Assembly: GCF_900078335.1 (NCBI RefSeq)
Contig: NZ_FKBR01000022.1
Coordinates: 29,064 to 65,775, forward strand
DNA length: 36,712 nucleotides
Source: Bordetella trematum
GTDB taxonomy: Bacteria; Pseudomonadota; Gammaproteobacteria; Burkholderiales; Burkholderiaceae_B
Direction: 5' to 3'
The position numbers and the translations under genes were made by a program. The notes under the pieces are model-generated. The model was not told where the DNA came from and ran no database searches. It worked only from the letters and a program-made list of their open reading frames with translations. This document shows positions 22,596 through 30,399 of this stretch, piece after piece. How positions within the stretch are numbered: position 1 is the first letter of the stretch; each line of letters begins with the position of its first letter.

Positions 22596-23096
22596 TTACT
22601 TGCTTTCGGCGGGAGCTGCACCGGATTGCCCAGCCGCCGGGGCGTTGTCGGCCGGCGGGGTCGGCACCGATTGCGGCGTCGACTCGGGAGCTGCCGGCGC
22701 CTGCGGCACCGATTGCGGCACCGACTCGGGCGCGGCCGGGACCTGGGGCACCGATTGCGGCACCGACGAACCCGTGGCAGGCGCGCCCGGCGCCTGGGGC
22801 ACGGAACGATCCTGGAAGTTCTGCATCACGCCGCTTTCGACGGTGGGCACCGAATAGCTCTTGTGCGACAGATAGGCCAGGCCACCGGTCGTGCAGAAGA
22901 ACACCACGGCCGCCCACTTGGTGGTGCGCGACAGGAAGTTCGCCGCGCCCGTGGCGCCGAACAGGCTGCCGGCCGAGCCGGAACCGAACGACGACCCCAT
23001 TTCGGCACCCTTGCCCTGCTGCAGCAGCACCAGGACGATGATAGCCAGCGCCGAGATCACCTGGACGACCAGCAGGATGGTAAGCATCATAGACAT
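22596..23096 (-). CDS. secG: SecG preprotein translocase subunit with long Pro/Ala-rich tail
   Basis: 166 residues, against about 110 to 130 usual for the family. SecG helps SecYE and SecA move proteins across the inner membrane. The N-terminal half is standard: a first membrane segment (about 3-24, LTILLVVQVISALAIIVLVLL), the conserved loop QQGKGAEMGSSFGSGSAGSLFGATGAANFL, and a second membrane segment (about 61-78). From about 95 the tail consists of Pro, Ala, Gln, Ser and Val, with two near-identical 14-residue repeats and flanking partial copies. It follows tpiA by 21 bases, a common pairing, and is closed by a terminator. Confidence 0.95.
   Translation of the reverse strand: MSMMLTILLVVQVISALAIIVLVLLQQGKGAEMGSSFGSGSAGSLFGATGAANFLSRTTKWAAVVFFCTTGGLAYLSHKSYSVPTVESGVMQNFQDRSVPQAPGAPATGSSVPQSVPQVPAAPESVPQSVPQAPAAPESTPQSVPTPPADNAPAAGQSGAAPAESK
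22647..22805 (-). repeat. Tandem repeat in the secG tail
   Basis: Residues 98-150 of SecG are built from a repeated unit. Two adjacent 42-base copies (22683-22766) encode SVPQSVPQVPAAPE and SVPQSVPQAPAAPE, with shorter variants on both sides. This is the sort of coding repeat that changes copy number by slippage; the unit is a multiple of three, so the frame is kept. Confidence 0.75.
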
Positions 23097-23117
23097 GAAA
23101 GACTCCGGACGGATACT

Positions 23118-23870
23118 TTAGTTTGCGGCGATGCGCAAGAATTCTTCGGCCACCAGGGCGGCGCCTCCCACCAGCGCGCCGTCGATGTCCGCCATGGCGA
23201 ACAGACTGGCTGCGTTGGCTGCCTTGACGCTGCCGCCGTACAGCACGCGCACTTCGGGCGCACCCAGTTCGGTCAGGGCCGCACGAATCGCGGCATGCAC
23301 TTCCTGGGCCTGCTCCGGCGTGGCCGACAGGCCCGTGCCAATAGCCCATACCGGCTCATAGGCCAGCACCATGCCAGCCACCGCTTCGCGGCCCAGCGCC
23401 AGCACCGGCGCCAGCTGACGCGCGATCACAGCGAGGGTCTGGCCCGACTCACGCTCGGACAGCGACTCGCCCACACAAACCACCGGCACCAGGCCCGCCG
23501 CCAGCGCGGCGCTGGCCTTGTCGGCCACCTGCTGGTCGGTTTCGCCATGCAGAGAGCGGCGTTCGGAGTGCCCGGCCAGCGCCCAGCGGCAACCGAACTC
23601 TTTGAGCATGCCGGCCGAGACTTCGCCCGTGAACGCGCCCTTGGCCTGGGCGCTGACGTCCTGGGCGCCCCAGGAAATGGCGCTGCCCTCGAGGGCAGCG
23701 CTGGCCTGGGCCAGATAGGGGAACGGGACGCAGACACCGATCTCGCAATGCGAGGCGGGATCGGCAGCGCGCAAGGCGGCAAGCAGGCTGGCGTTTTCGG
23801 CCAGGCTGCCGTGCATCTTCCAGTTACCCAGCACCAGGCGGGCGCGGCGAGTGGCGGCAGTTTCGGTCAT
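23118..23870 (-). CDS. tpiA: Triosephosphate isomerase
   Basis: 250 residues, the normal length. It interconverts glyceraldehyde-3-phosphate and dihydroxyacetone phosphate in glycolysis. The active-site residues are present: N16 and K18 in GNWKMHG, H101 in AGHSERR and E172 in AYEPVWAIGTG, plus the phosphate-binding LYGGSVKAAN and GGAAL near the end. The start is the ATG at 23870 (MTETAATRRARLVLGNWKMHG); longer frames run into non-coding sequence. secG follows directly on the same strand, and the quinone oxidoreductase gene lies 178 bases upstream. Confidence 0.97.
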   Translation of the reverse strand: MTETAATRRARLVLGNWKMHGSLAENASLLAALRAADPASHCEIGVCVPFPYLAQASAALEGSAISWGAQDVSAQAKGAFTGEVSAGMLKEFGCRWALAGHSERRSLHGETDQQVADKASAALAAGLVPVVCVGESLSERESGQTLAVIARQLAPVLALGREAVAGMVLAYEPVWAIGTGLSATPEQAQEVHAAIRAALTELGAPEVRVLYGGSVKAANAASLFAMADIDGALVGGAALVAEEFLRIAAN

Positions 23871-24008
23871 GCGCAGATAAGGGCTAAAAATGCTGAATTC
23901 AGAGGGGCCGGAAAAGACCTGACCGCGCCTGGGCGCGGCCCGGGCCTGGCCCCCGGCGACGATACGGCAATGGCCCGGAACGGCAAAGCGCACCGGGCGG
24001 AACCAGCA

Positions 24009-24014
24009 ATTGTA
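24009..24014 (-). promoter_or_regulatory. Possible -10 box for tpiA-secG
   Basis: TACAAT on the minus strand, 139 bases before tpiA and just after a hairpin. No clear -35 is seen at the right spacing, so support is weak. Confidence 0.25.
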
Positions 24015-24021
24015 TCCTGTT

Positions 24022-24041
24022 GGGGCGGTTTTCGCCGCCCC
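24022..24041 (-). terminator. Hairpin after the quinone oxidoreductase gene
   Basis: GGGGCGG (24022-24028) and CCGCCCC (24035-24041) pair perfectly around a six-base loop, seven bases after the stop. No T run follows on the minus strand, so it is a weak terminator or a transcript-stabilising stem. Confidence 0.4.
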
Positions 24042-24048
24042 CATTCTG

Positions 24049-25023
24049 TTACACGGTCAGGATGATTTTGCCGACCTGTTCGCCGGCTTCCATCATGGCA
24101 TGGCCACGGGCGGCCTCTTCCAGCGGCATGGTGGCATGGATGATGGGCTTGATGCGGCCGCTTTCCAGCAGGGGCCAGACATGCTCGCGCAGGGCGCGCG
24201 CGATCTCGCCCTTGAAGGAGACCGGACGCGGACGCAGGGTCGAGCCGGTCACCGTCAGGCGGCGGCGCATCACTTCATTGCAGTTGATCGTGGCACGCGA
24301 GCCACCCAGCAAGGCAATGATGACGATGCGACCATCGTCGGCCAGGCAGCTCAGGTCGCGGTCGATGTAATCGCCGGCCACCATGTCGAGCACCACGTCC
24401 ACCCCCCGGCCATCGGTCATGGCCTTGATTTCCTTGGTGAAGTCCTGCGTCTTGTAGTTGATGCCGCGCGCGCCCAGGCGCTCGACCGCAGCCACGCGCT
24501 CATCGCTGCCCACGGTGGCGAACACCGTATGCCCCATTGCGCGCGCGATCTGGATGGCCGTGGTGCCGATGCCGCTGGCCCCGCCATGCACCAGCAGGGT
24601 TTCCCCTTCGGCCAGCGCGCCACGATCGAACACATTGCTCCAGACCGTGAAATAGGTCTCCGGCAAACCGGCCGCTTCGATATCGCTCAGCCCCTTCGGA
24701 ATCGGCAGGCATTGCAACGCGGGGGCCACGCAGTACTCGGCATAACCGCCGCCCGCCACCAGGGCGCAAACCTTGTCGCCGATGCGAAAGCCGCCTGCGG
24801 CGGCATCGCCGGCGACGATCTCGCCTGCCACTTCCAGGCCCGGCAACTGCGAAGCCCCCGGCGGCGGCGCGTAATTGCCCTTGCGCTGGAACACGTCAGG
24901 GCGGTTGATGCCGGCTGCCGACACCTTGATCAACACCTCGCCCGGCCCCGCTTCGGGAATCGGGCACTCGACCGGCACCAGAACTTCCGGACCACCCGGC
25001 TGGCTGATTTCTACTGCGCGCAT
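24049..25023 (-). CDS. NAD(P)H quinone oxidoreductase, PIG3-like (zinc-free MDR family)
   Basis: 324 residues from the ATG at 25023 behind GGAGG; the much longer frame upstream crosses a tRNA gene and is not real. It is a medium-chain reductase with the GroES-like N-terminal domain (INRPDVFQRKGNYAPPPGASQLPGLEVAGEI) and a Rossmann cofactor domain (LLVHGGASGIGTTAIQIARAMG). The structural and catalytic zinc cysteines of alcohol dehydrogenases are absent. Such proteins reduce quinones with NADPH. It lies upstream of tpiA-secG on the same strand but is separated by 178 bases and a hairpin, so is probably transcribed on its own. Confidence 0.9.
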   Translation of the reverse strand: MRAVEISQPGGPEVLVPVECPIPEAGPGEVLIKVSAAGINRPDVFQRKGNYAPPPGASQLPGLEVAGEIVAGDAAAGGFRIGDKVCALVAGGGYAEYCVAPALQCLPIPKGLSDIEAAGLPETYFTVWSNVFDRGALAEGETLLVHGGASGIGTTAIQIARAMGHTVFATVGSDERVAAVERLGARGINYKTQDFTKEIKAMTDGRGVDVVLDMVAGDYIDRDLSCLADDGRIVIIALLGGSRATINCNEVMRRRLTVTGSTLRPRPVSFKGEIARALREHVWPLLESGRIKPIIHATMPLEEAARGHAMMEAGEQVGKIILTV

Positions 25024-25141
25024 GACACGCCTCCGTCCTTGATTGGCCAAATAGATTATTATGACGCCCTTTACGGGAAGCTGCGCCGGCCTGATCGGCT
25101 GCCAGCCCCCCGACGAGGGCGCACCTGGCGTCCTCCAGACA

Positions 25142-25231
25142 GGAAGCGTGGCCGAGCGGTTGAAGGCACCGGTCTTGAAAACCGGCAAGGGTTTATACCC
25201 TTCGTGGGTTCGAATCCCACCGCTTCCGCCA
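25142..25231 (+). tRNA. tRNA-Ser (anticodon TGA)
   Basis: A 90-base cloverleaf: acceptor GGAAGCG with CGCTTCC, D arm TGGCCGAGCGGTTGAAGGC, anticodon stem CCGGT/ACCGG with loop CTTGAAA giving TGA, a long class II variable arm, T arm with GGTTCGAATCC, discriminator G and encoded CCA (25229-25231). It is divergent from the quinone oxidoreductase gene and followed by a strong terminator. Confidence 0.97.
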
Positions 25232-25258
25232 GCCGGCCGTCCGGCCTGCCCCATGAAA

Positions 25259-25286
25259 GCCATCGCGGCCTGCGCGATGGCTTTTT
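25259..25286 (+). terminator. Rho-independent terminator of tRNA-Ser
   Basis: A perfect nine-base stem (GCCATCGCG at 25259-25267, CGCGATGGC at 25273-25281) with a five-base loop is followed at once by five T. It sits 27 bases after the tRNA end. Confidence 0.9.
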
Positions 25287-25496
25287 GCTTTTGGGCCGCG
25301 CGGGCGCGGCCCGCAAGGCAATGGGCGATCCGATGTTCGTGCTGGCGGGTCGCAAGCTCGTGCCCACGCCGTCGGTTGCGCTGTTCACACTGCACGACTC
25401 CGGTCTGCTGCCTCCCATGCCCGAGCAGCTCGCGCGCAGCGCGCACGCCGCTGGGCAAGAAACCGGTTTCGGCACCAGCTGCCATGCGCTTTTGCA

Positions 25497-25515
25497 ACAA
25501 GGTATCATTCTCATG
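25497..25515. promoter_or_regulatory. Weak Fur-box candidate before the DUF2946-TonB receptor cluster
   Basis: One half-site is good: read on the minus strand CATGAGAAT agrees with AATGAGAAT at eight of nine positions. The other half agrees at only four of nine. Its place before an iron-uptake cluster, 139 bases from the first start codon, is the reason to note it. Confidence 0.35.
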
Positions 25516-25528
25516 GCGGCGAGCTGCT

Positions 25529-25563
25529 GCAGGCCGGCTTCCCGGATCGGGCAGCCGGCCTGC
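25529..25563 (+). other. Strong hairpin in the leader of the DUF2946 gene
   Basis: GCAGGCCGGCT (25529-25539) pairs perfectly with AGCCGGCCTGC (25553-25563). Inside, after one mismatch, CCCG and CGGG pair around a GAT loop, giving 15 pairs in 35 bases. There is no T run after it, so it is not a standard terminator. It would form near the 5' end of a transcript begun at the Fur-box candidate. Confidence 0.5.
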
Positions 25564-25653
25564 AAGGTGCCGCCTCGAAGAAAACAAATCACCTGAAGGG
25601 GAGAAGCCCGGCATCGCATCGCGGTCAGCGCCGCGACGCAGCCGGACCAATGC

Positions 25654-26094
25654 ATGCTGGCAAGCGTCGACATCCAGACAGCGCAGTGGACCGCCGCGCG
25701 CTTGCGCCGCCTGTCCCGCCTGGCGCGGGGCGGGCTGCTGGGCTGGCTGCTGCTGATGGTGGCCTGCCGGGCCATGGTGCCGGCAGGCTATATGCCGCAA
25801 GCCTCCTCCGAACGACAGGTGGCGCTGACCTTCTGCAGCCCCGATAGCGCTCTGAGCACAATCCTGGTGGCCGCCGGATCCCCGGGCGACCACCCCGAGT
25901 CCGGCGCCGACGCTCTCGCCTGCGCCTTCTGTCTGCTGTCGCAACAGGCAGCCTGCCTGCCGCATCGCGGCGACATCGCCTTCTTTGCACCGCTGGCGCA
26001 AGCCCCGCCCGGTCTTGGCCCCTTGCCCCTGCCTGCGCCCACGGCCCCCATCGGCGGCCCGCCGCTGGGGCCGCGTGCGCCGCCCCTCGCCTGA
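25654..26094 (+). CDS. DUF2946-type membrane protein
   Basis: 146 residues with one membrane segment near the N-terminus (about 26-45, GGLLGWLLLMVACRAMV). The DUF2946-type motif RAMVPAGYMP follows, then an outside region with FCSPD and the paired-cysteine CAFCLLSQQAACLP. The C-terminus is Pro-rich. Proteins of this family are often found beside TonB-dependent receptors and copper or haem genes; no biochemical role is settled, though the cysteines could bind a metal. The start at 25654 has only a weak ribosome-binding site. It is the first gene of a cluster with the TonB receptor and the PepSY protein. Confidence 0.7.
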   Translation: MLASVDIQTAQWTAARLRRLSRLARGGLLGWLLLMVACRAMVPAGYMPQASSERQVALTFCSPDSALSTILVAAGSPGDHPESGADALACAFCLLSQQAACLPHRGDIAFFAPLAQAPPGLGPLPLPAPTAPIGGPPLGPRAPPLA

Positions 26095-26292
26095 GGCGAC
26101 GGGCGCTCCCTACGCCGGATCCATCCCGGCTCCTCCCGGGGCCTTGCCGCCCGCCTTTCGCCCCCTCCCCCGCTTGATTCCCAGGTCACACGCTACGGCG
26201 CTGCCCACTTGAATGGCAGGCCGGGCCGTACCTGGACGCCGCCTGTTCACCGTCTTTTGCGCCCGTCGCAAAAGCTGCAAGCCCGTTCATTT

Positions 26293-28500
26293 ATGAAAGC
26301 CCTCACGATCTCCGGCGCCATGTTCGCGCTGATCGCGCCGTCCATCCTCCATGGCGCCCCCGACGTTGCTCAGACGCCTGCCACCGACCCGCAGCACACT
26401 ACCGTCACCACCTTGCCCGCCGTGAAGGTCCGTTCATCGGCGCCGATCGTCAACGGTCCGATCGACTTCGACGCCACGGCCGGCACCGCCAGCCGCCTGG
26501 GCCTGAGCGTGCGGGAAACGCCCGCCGCCGTGACTGTCATCGATCACGCCACGCTGCAGCAACGTGGCGCCCGGGACACGCAGGAGATGCTGCGCGGCGT
26601 GCCTGGCGTGGTGGCTGCCTCCCCCCCCGGCGCGGTCAGCGTGAGTTATCGCGGGTTCACCGCCGGCCAATTGGCGGTGCTCTACAACGGCATCAACCTG
26701 CAGGAGGCGGGCCAGGCCACCCGGCCCGTGGACAGCTGGATCTACGATCGGGTCGAGGCGATGGGTGGCCCCGCCGGCTTTCTCTACGGCGCAGGCGCCG
26801 TCGGCGGCGCCATCAACTACCTGACCAAAACCGCGCAACGCGATGACTTCCAGGAAGCCGAGATCCGCGTCGGCGCCTACGGCCTGCGCTCGGTCGGTCT
26901 GGGGCTGAACCGGCAACTGAGCGGCGGCCAGGGCGAAACGGCCCACTATGTGCGCATCGATGCCCTGCATCGCAGCAGCAGCGGCTGGGTGGAACGCAAC
27001 CGCTCGCATGCCAGCCAGGTGGCGTTCTCGCTGCTCTCGGATCTCACGCCACAGCTCTCGCACACGCTGGCCTACGAGTATCAGAGCGAAACCGAACACA
27101 GCCCCTACTTCGGCACGCCTGTGCTGAACCCCCTGCGCGGCGAACTGAAGGTCGCGCCCGGCACCCGCTTCAAGAACTACAACAGCCACGACGCCCGCTA
27201 TGAACAACAAGTGCAATGGCTGCGCTCGGTTGTCGACTACCGCGCCAGCGACACCTGGCAGTGGCGCAACACCGCCTATCTCTATGACACGCAACGCAAT
27301 TTCCGCAACGTCGAGAACTACAGCTATACACCCGACAACAGCGCCATCCTGCGCAGCGGGCCGTATCTGCAGCGCCACGAGCACAAACTCTACGGCAACC
27401 GCCTGGAAGTCACGCACCAGGGCTGGCTGGGCAAGCGACGCAGCGAGTGGGCCTTCGGCCTGGATACCAGCGTCGGGTATCGCAGCAATTATCCGAGCAG
27501 CGTGGCCTACAGCACGATCGTCGACCCCTACGATTTCGAGGTCGAAGACTTCTTCGACATTCCCGGCATGCAGAACGCCTTCCACAAGGACCGGCGCACC
27601 CGGCTGCGCACCATCGCCGTCTCGCTGGAGAACCGCAGCGAAATCACCGATGAGCTCGCACTGGTCAGCGCCCTGCGTCACGAACGCCTGAAGCTCGATC
27701 TCAAGAACTACCGCCAGCCCACACCCACCAATCCGCCGCACTTCGGCCGCAGATACTCCGCCACGACCGGTCGCATCGGCCTGGTCTGGGACCCCGCGCC
27801 GGGCTTCAATCTCTATGCCCAATACGCCACCTCGGCCGACGCCCCGGCCGGCAGCCTGGCCGCCACGACCTACGCCAACCTGAACGCCAATGCCAGGCTC
27901 AGCACGGGCAGGCAGTTCGAGATCGGCAGCCGCTTCAATTTCTGGGATGACCGGCTGACGCTGGGTCTGGCCGCCTACGAGATACGCCGCAAGAACGTCG
28001 CCACGCCCGACCCGAGGGATCCGCGCGCCACGGTGCAGGCCGGCGAACAATCCTCACGCGGACTTGAGCTGTCGCTGGGCCTGATGCCCACGGCCGCATT
28101 GCGGGTGCAAGGCAACCTTGCCTATGTCGACGCCCGCTATGACCGGTTCACGCAGAACGTGGCGGGCACGGCAGTATCCCTGGCCGGCAACGTACCGGCC
28201 AATGTGCCCAAATGGGTCGCCAACCTCTGGCTCGACTATGACCTGCATCCGCAATGGACGGCCAGCGCCGGGCTGCGCCACGTGGGCAAGGTCTATGGCA
28301 ACGCCGCCAACAGCTACCGGGTGCCGGCCTATACCTTGCTGGACCTGGCGCTGGCCTACCGCCTTGACTCGCGCATCACGCTCACCGGGCGGGTACGCAA
28401 CGTGACCGACGAGAAGTACGCCGTCAACACCAACAGCATCTCCTATTACTACGCCGGCGCGCCGCGCACGTATGAGCTGGCGCTGCGGGCGTCATTCTGA
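26293..28500 (+). CDS. TonB-dependent outer-membrane siderophore receptor
   Basis: 735 residues from the ATG at 26293, chosen because a signal peptide (MKALTISGAMFALIAPSILHGAP) begins there; the frame is open 28 codons upstream. The plug domain (about 50-190) shows ETPAAVTVIDHATLQQRGARDTQEMLRGVPGVV, SYRGF, LYNGI and GPAGFLYGAGAVGGAINYLTK. The remainder is a 22-strand barrel with DVTDEKY-like (VRNVTDEKYAVN) near the end and a terminal aromatic residue (RASF), needed for Bam-dependent insertion. It imports a ferric chelate with energy from TonB. No ECF sigma or FecR gene and no N-terminal signalling domain is seen, so regulation is probably through Fur. Confidence 0.92.
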   Translation: MKALTISGAMFALIAPSILHGAPDVAQTPATDPQHTTVTTLPAVKVRSSAPIVNGPIDFDATAGTASRLGLSVRETPAAVTVIDHATLQQRGARDTQEMLRGVPGVVAASPPGAVSVSYRGFTAGQLAVLYNGINLQEAGQATRPVDSWIYDRVEAMGGPAGFLYGAGAVGGAINYLTKTAQRDDFQEAEIRVGAYGLRSVGLGLNRQLSGGQGETAHYVRIDALHRSSSGWVERNRSHASQVAFSLLSDLTPQLSHTLAYEYQSETEHSPYFGTPVLNPLRGELKVAPGTRFKNYNSHDARYEQQVQWLRSVVDYRASDTWQWRNTAYLYDTQRNFRNVENYSYTPDNSAILRSGPYLQRHEHKLYGNRLEVTHQGWLGKRRSEWAFGLDTSVGYRSNYPSSVAYSTIVDPYDFEVEDFFDIPGMQNAFHKDRRTRLRTIAVSLENRSEITDELALVSALRHERLKLDLKNYRQPTPTNPPHFGRRYSATTGRIGLVWDPAPGFNLYAQYATSADAPAGSLAATTYANLNANARLSTGRQFEIGSRFNFWDDRLTLGLAAYEIRRKNVATPDPRDPRATVQAGEQSSRGLELSLGLMPTAALRVQGNLAYVDARYDRFTQNVAGTAVSLAGNVPANVPKWVANLWLDYDLHPQWTASAGLRHVGKVYGNAANSYRVPAYTLLDLALAYRLDSRITLTGRVRNVTDEKYAVNTNSISYYYAGAPRTYELALRASF

Positions 28501-28513
28501 GCGCAGGACAATC

Positions 28514-30028
28514 ATGGCCTTGCGCAACCCCAAACGACTGGTGTACCTCCTGCATCGCTGGAGCGGCGTGCTGATGGCCGTGCCGATGGCGCTCTGGTTC
28601 CTGAGCGGCATGGTGATGCTGTTCGTGGGCTACCCCAAGCTCTATCCCTGGCAACACCTGGCACGGCTGGAGGCGCTAGGTCCGGACAACTGCTGCCTGC
28701 CGCTGGACACGCTGCTCGCCGCCCAGCCCGGCGACGTCGGCGAGATCACCGGGCTACGCCTGATTTCGGTCGCCGGCCGGCCCCAGTACCAGATCACGCG
28801 GGGATCCTCGATCCAGGCCCTGGACGCACAGACAGCCAGCCCGATCGACGGCACCGATCCCGCCCTGGCCCTGGCGTCGGTAGTCCAGTATCTGCCGGGC
28901 AGCACGCCTACCCATGAAGGCCTGCTGCAGGCCGATCTCTGGACCCGCTCCGCTGCGCTCAACCCCCACCGGCCGCTGCACAAGATCGCAGTGCACGATG
29001 CTGCCGGCACCATCGTCTATGTCTCTTCGCGCACCGGCGAAGTGCTGCAAAAGACCGATGCCTGGAACCGCGGCTGGAACTACGTCGGCGCCTGGCTGCA
29101 CTGGCTCTACGTGTTCCGCGGCCCCAGCCCCGCCCCCGTCTGGCACTGGCTGATCGTGATCCTGTCTGCCGCGGCCACCTTCAGCACCCTGGCCGGCGTT
29201 CTGGTGGGCATCTGGCGCTGGCGTTTCGCCCGCCCCTATCGCTCGGGCTCGCGCAGCCCGTATCCCCGCGGCGCGCTGCGCTGGCACCACCTGAGCGGCC
29301 TGATATTCTGCGTTACCGCCGTGACCTGGATATTCAGCGGCCTGATGTCGATGAACCCCCTGGACATACTGTCCGCCAGGGATCGACCGGATCGCACGGC
29401 CTACCAGGGACGGACGCTGTCCCAGGCCGGCTTTGCGCGCGAGGCCACCGACCTCATCCAGGCGCAGCCGGCAGGCAGCGTAAAGGAAGTCCGCTGGTCG
29501 GTGATCGGCGCGCACCCCTATCTGATCGGGCGAAGCGCCGACGGCCAGCCTGTGGCGCTGTCGGCCCGAGCCTCTCGTGTGGGGCCGCAACCCGAAATCG
29601 ATCAGCTCCGTCTGCTGGCAGCAGCCCGCCAGCTCTACCCGGCCCCGGTCCGGTCGATGCAGCGCCTGCAGGTTCATGACGCTTACTACTACCCGCGTGC
29701 CCCGCAAGCCATGCGTGGCGCGCGGGAGAAGCCGCTGCCGGTCTGGCGCATCGAGTTCGATGACCCGGGAAACACCTGGGTCCACATCGATCCCCGTACC
29801 GGCGACATAGAAAGCACCATGGATCGACGCCAGCGCCTGGGCCGCTGGCTGTTCGAGCTGCTGCACAGCTGGGACCTGCCTGTCATGCTGGCGGCGCCCG
29901 GCTGGCGCGAGGCCATCCTCATCCTGTTCAGCCTGGGCGGTCTGGCGCTCAGCGCAACCGGCATCCGGATCGGCTATCGCCGCTTGCGGACGACGCTGAC
30001 GCACGCAGCGCCAGGTGGCGGCAAATGA
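28514..30028 (+). CDS. PepSY-domain inner-membrane protein (iron-regulated, reductase-like)
   Basis: 504 residues from the ATG at 28514, with GCAGGA upstream and 13 bases after the receptor stop. A first membrane helix (about 10-38, LLHRWSGVLMAVPMALWFLSGMVMLF) carries the conserved LHRWSG. A periplasmic part with PepSY-like segments follows, then helices near 195-245 (WLHWLYVFR, WHWLIVILSAAATFSTLAGVLVGIWRWR), about 265-285 (WHHLSGLIFCVTAVTWIFSGLM) and a C-terminal one near 470-490. Histidines in the helices could hold haem. Relatives next to siderophore receptors are thought to reduce or release iron from the chelate at the inner membrane. Co-transcription with the receptor is likely. Confidence 0.85.
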   Translation: MALRNPKRLVYLLHRWSGVLMAVPMALWFLSGMVMLFVGYPKLYPWQHLARLEALGPDNCCLPLDTLLAAQPGDVGEITGLRLISVAGRPQYQITRGSSIQALDAQTASPIDGTDPALALASVVQYLPGSTPTHEGLLQADLWTRSAALNPHRPLHKIAVHDAAGTIVYVSSRTGEVLQKTDAWNRGWNYVGAWLHWLYVFRGPSPAPVWHWLIVILSAAATFSTLAGVLVGIWRWRFARPYRSGSRSPYPRGALRWHHLSGLIFCVTAVTWIFSGLMSMNPLDILSARDRPDRTAYQGRTLSQAGFAREATDLIQAQPAGSVKEVRWSVIGAHPYLIGRSADGQPVALSARASRVGPQPEIDQLRLLAAARQLYPAPVRSMQRLQVHDAYYYPRAPQAMRGAREKPLPVWRIEFDDPGNTWVHIDPRTGDIESTMDRRQRLGRWLFELLHSWDLPVMLAAPGWREAILILFSLGGLALSATGIRIGYRRLRTTLTHAAPGGGK

Positions 30029-30211
30029 CGGGCTCGGGGCACGAACCGGCCAGGCGCGGCCGATGAGTGCAGCTATAATGCGGCTCCACCTCTGCGGTCA
30101 GCCATGGCGGGTTTACGCCCGCCGATGCATCTCCCGGCTGACTGGTGGGCACGGCGACAGCGCAGCAACCCGGACGGGTCGCCATCGTTGCCGCCAGATG
30201 GCCTGCATGCC

Positions 30212-30296
30212 GCACCCATGGCGAAATTGGTAGACGCAAGGGACTTAAAATCCCTCGCCGTAAGGCGTCCCGGTTCGATTCCGGGTGGGTGCACCA
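30212..30296 (+). tRNA. tRNA-Leu (anticodon TAA)
   Basis: An 85-base cloverleaf: acceptor GCACCCA with TGGGTGC, D arm TGGCGAAATTGGTAGACGC, anticodon stem AGGGA/TCCCT with loop CTTAAAA giving TAA, long variable arm, T arm with GGTTCGATTCC, discriminator A and encoded CCA (30294-30296). The 180 bases before it hold a TATAAT at 30074 without a clear partner box. Confidence 0.97.
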
Positions 30297-30399
30297 CGCT
30301 GCAGGCGGCAAGCGGCGTTGACGCCGCCTGGCCTGCCCCGGCGCAGGCTCGCCCGGCCCGTTTCGGCTGGCCGCCGGTGCCCGGCCCTGGATTTCCCCC

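Larger units (their letters stand above)
25287..25653. other. Gene-free stretch between tRNA-Ser and the DUF2946 gene
   Basis: About 370 bases without a convincing gene. Open frames cross it on both strands but have no ribosome-binding site, no recognisable motif and odd composition, and some run through the tRNA. It holds a Fur-box candidate (25497-25515) and a strong hairpin (25529-25563), so it is best read as the control region and leader of the downstream iron-related cluster. Confidence 0.5.

Noticed and set aside
25321-25596. Possible 91-codon gene between tRNA-Ser and DUF2946
   Set aside because: No ribosome-binding site, no recognisable features, and it crosses the strong hairpin; kept as gene-free.
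25440-25620. Possible cobalamin riboswitch before the TonB receptor cluster
   Set aside because: Some GGTG and GC-rich pieces are present but the B12-box core and its conserved loops are not seen on either strand.
24049-26001. Long minus-strand open frame giving a 650-residue protein
   Set aside because: Only the part from 25023 has a ribosome-binding site and family motifs; the extension crosses the tRNA-Ser gene and its terminator.
30074-30211. TATAAT followed by a GGCGGG/CCCGCC stem, considered as a small RNA gene
   Set aside because: No matching -35, no terminator before the tRNA; more likely part of the tRNA leader or chance.
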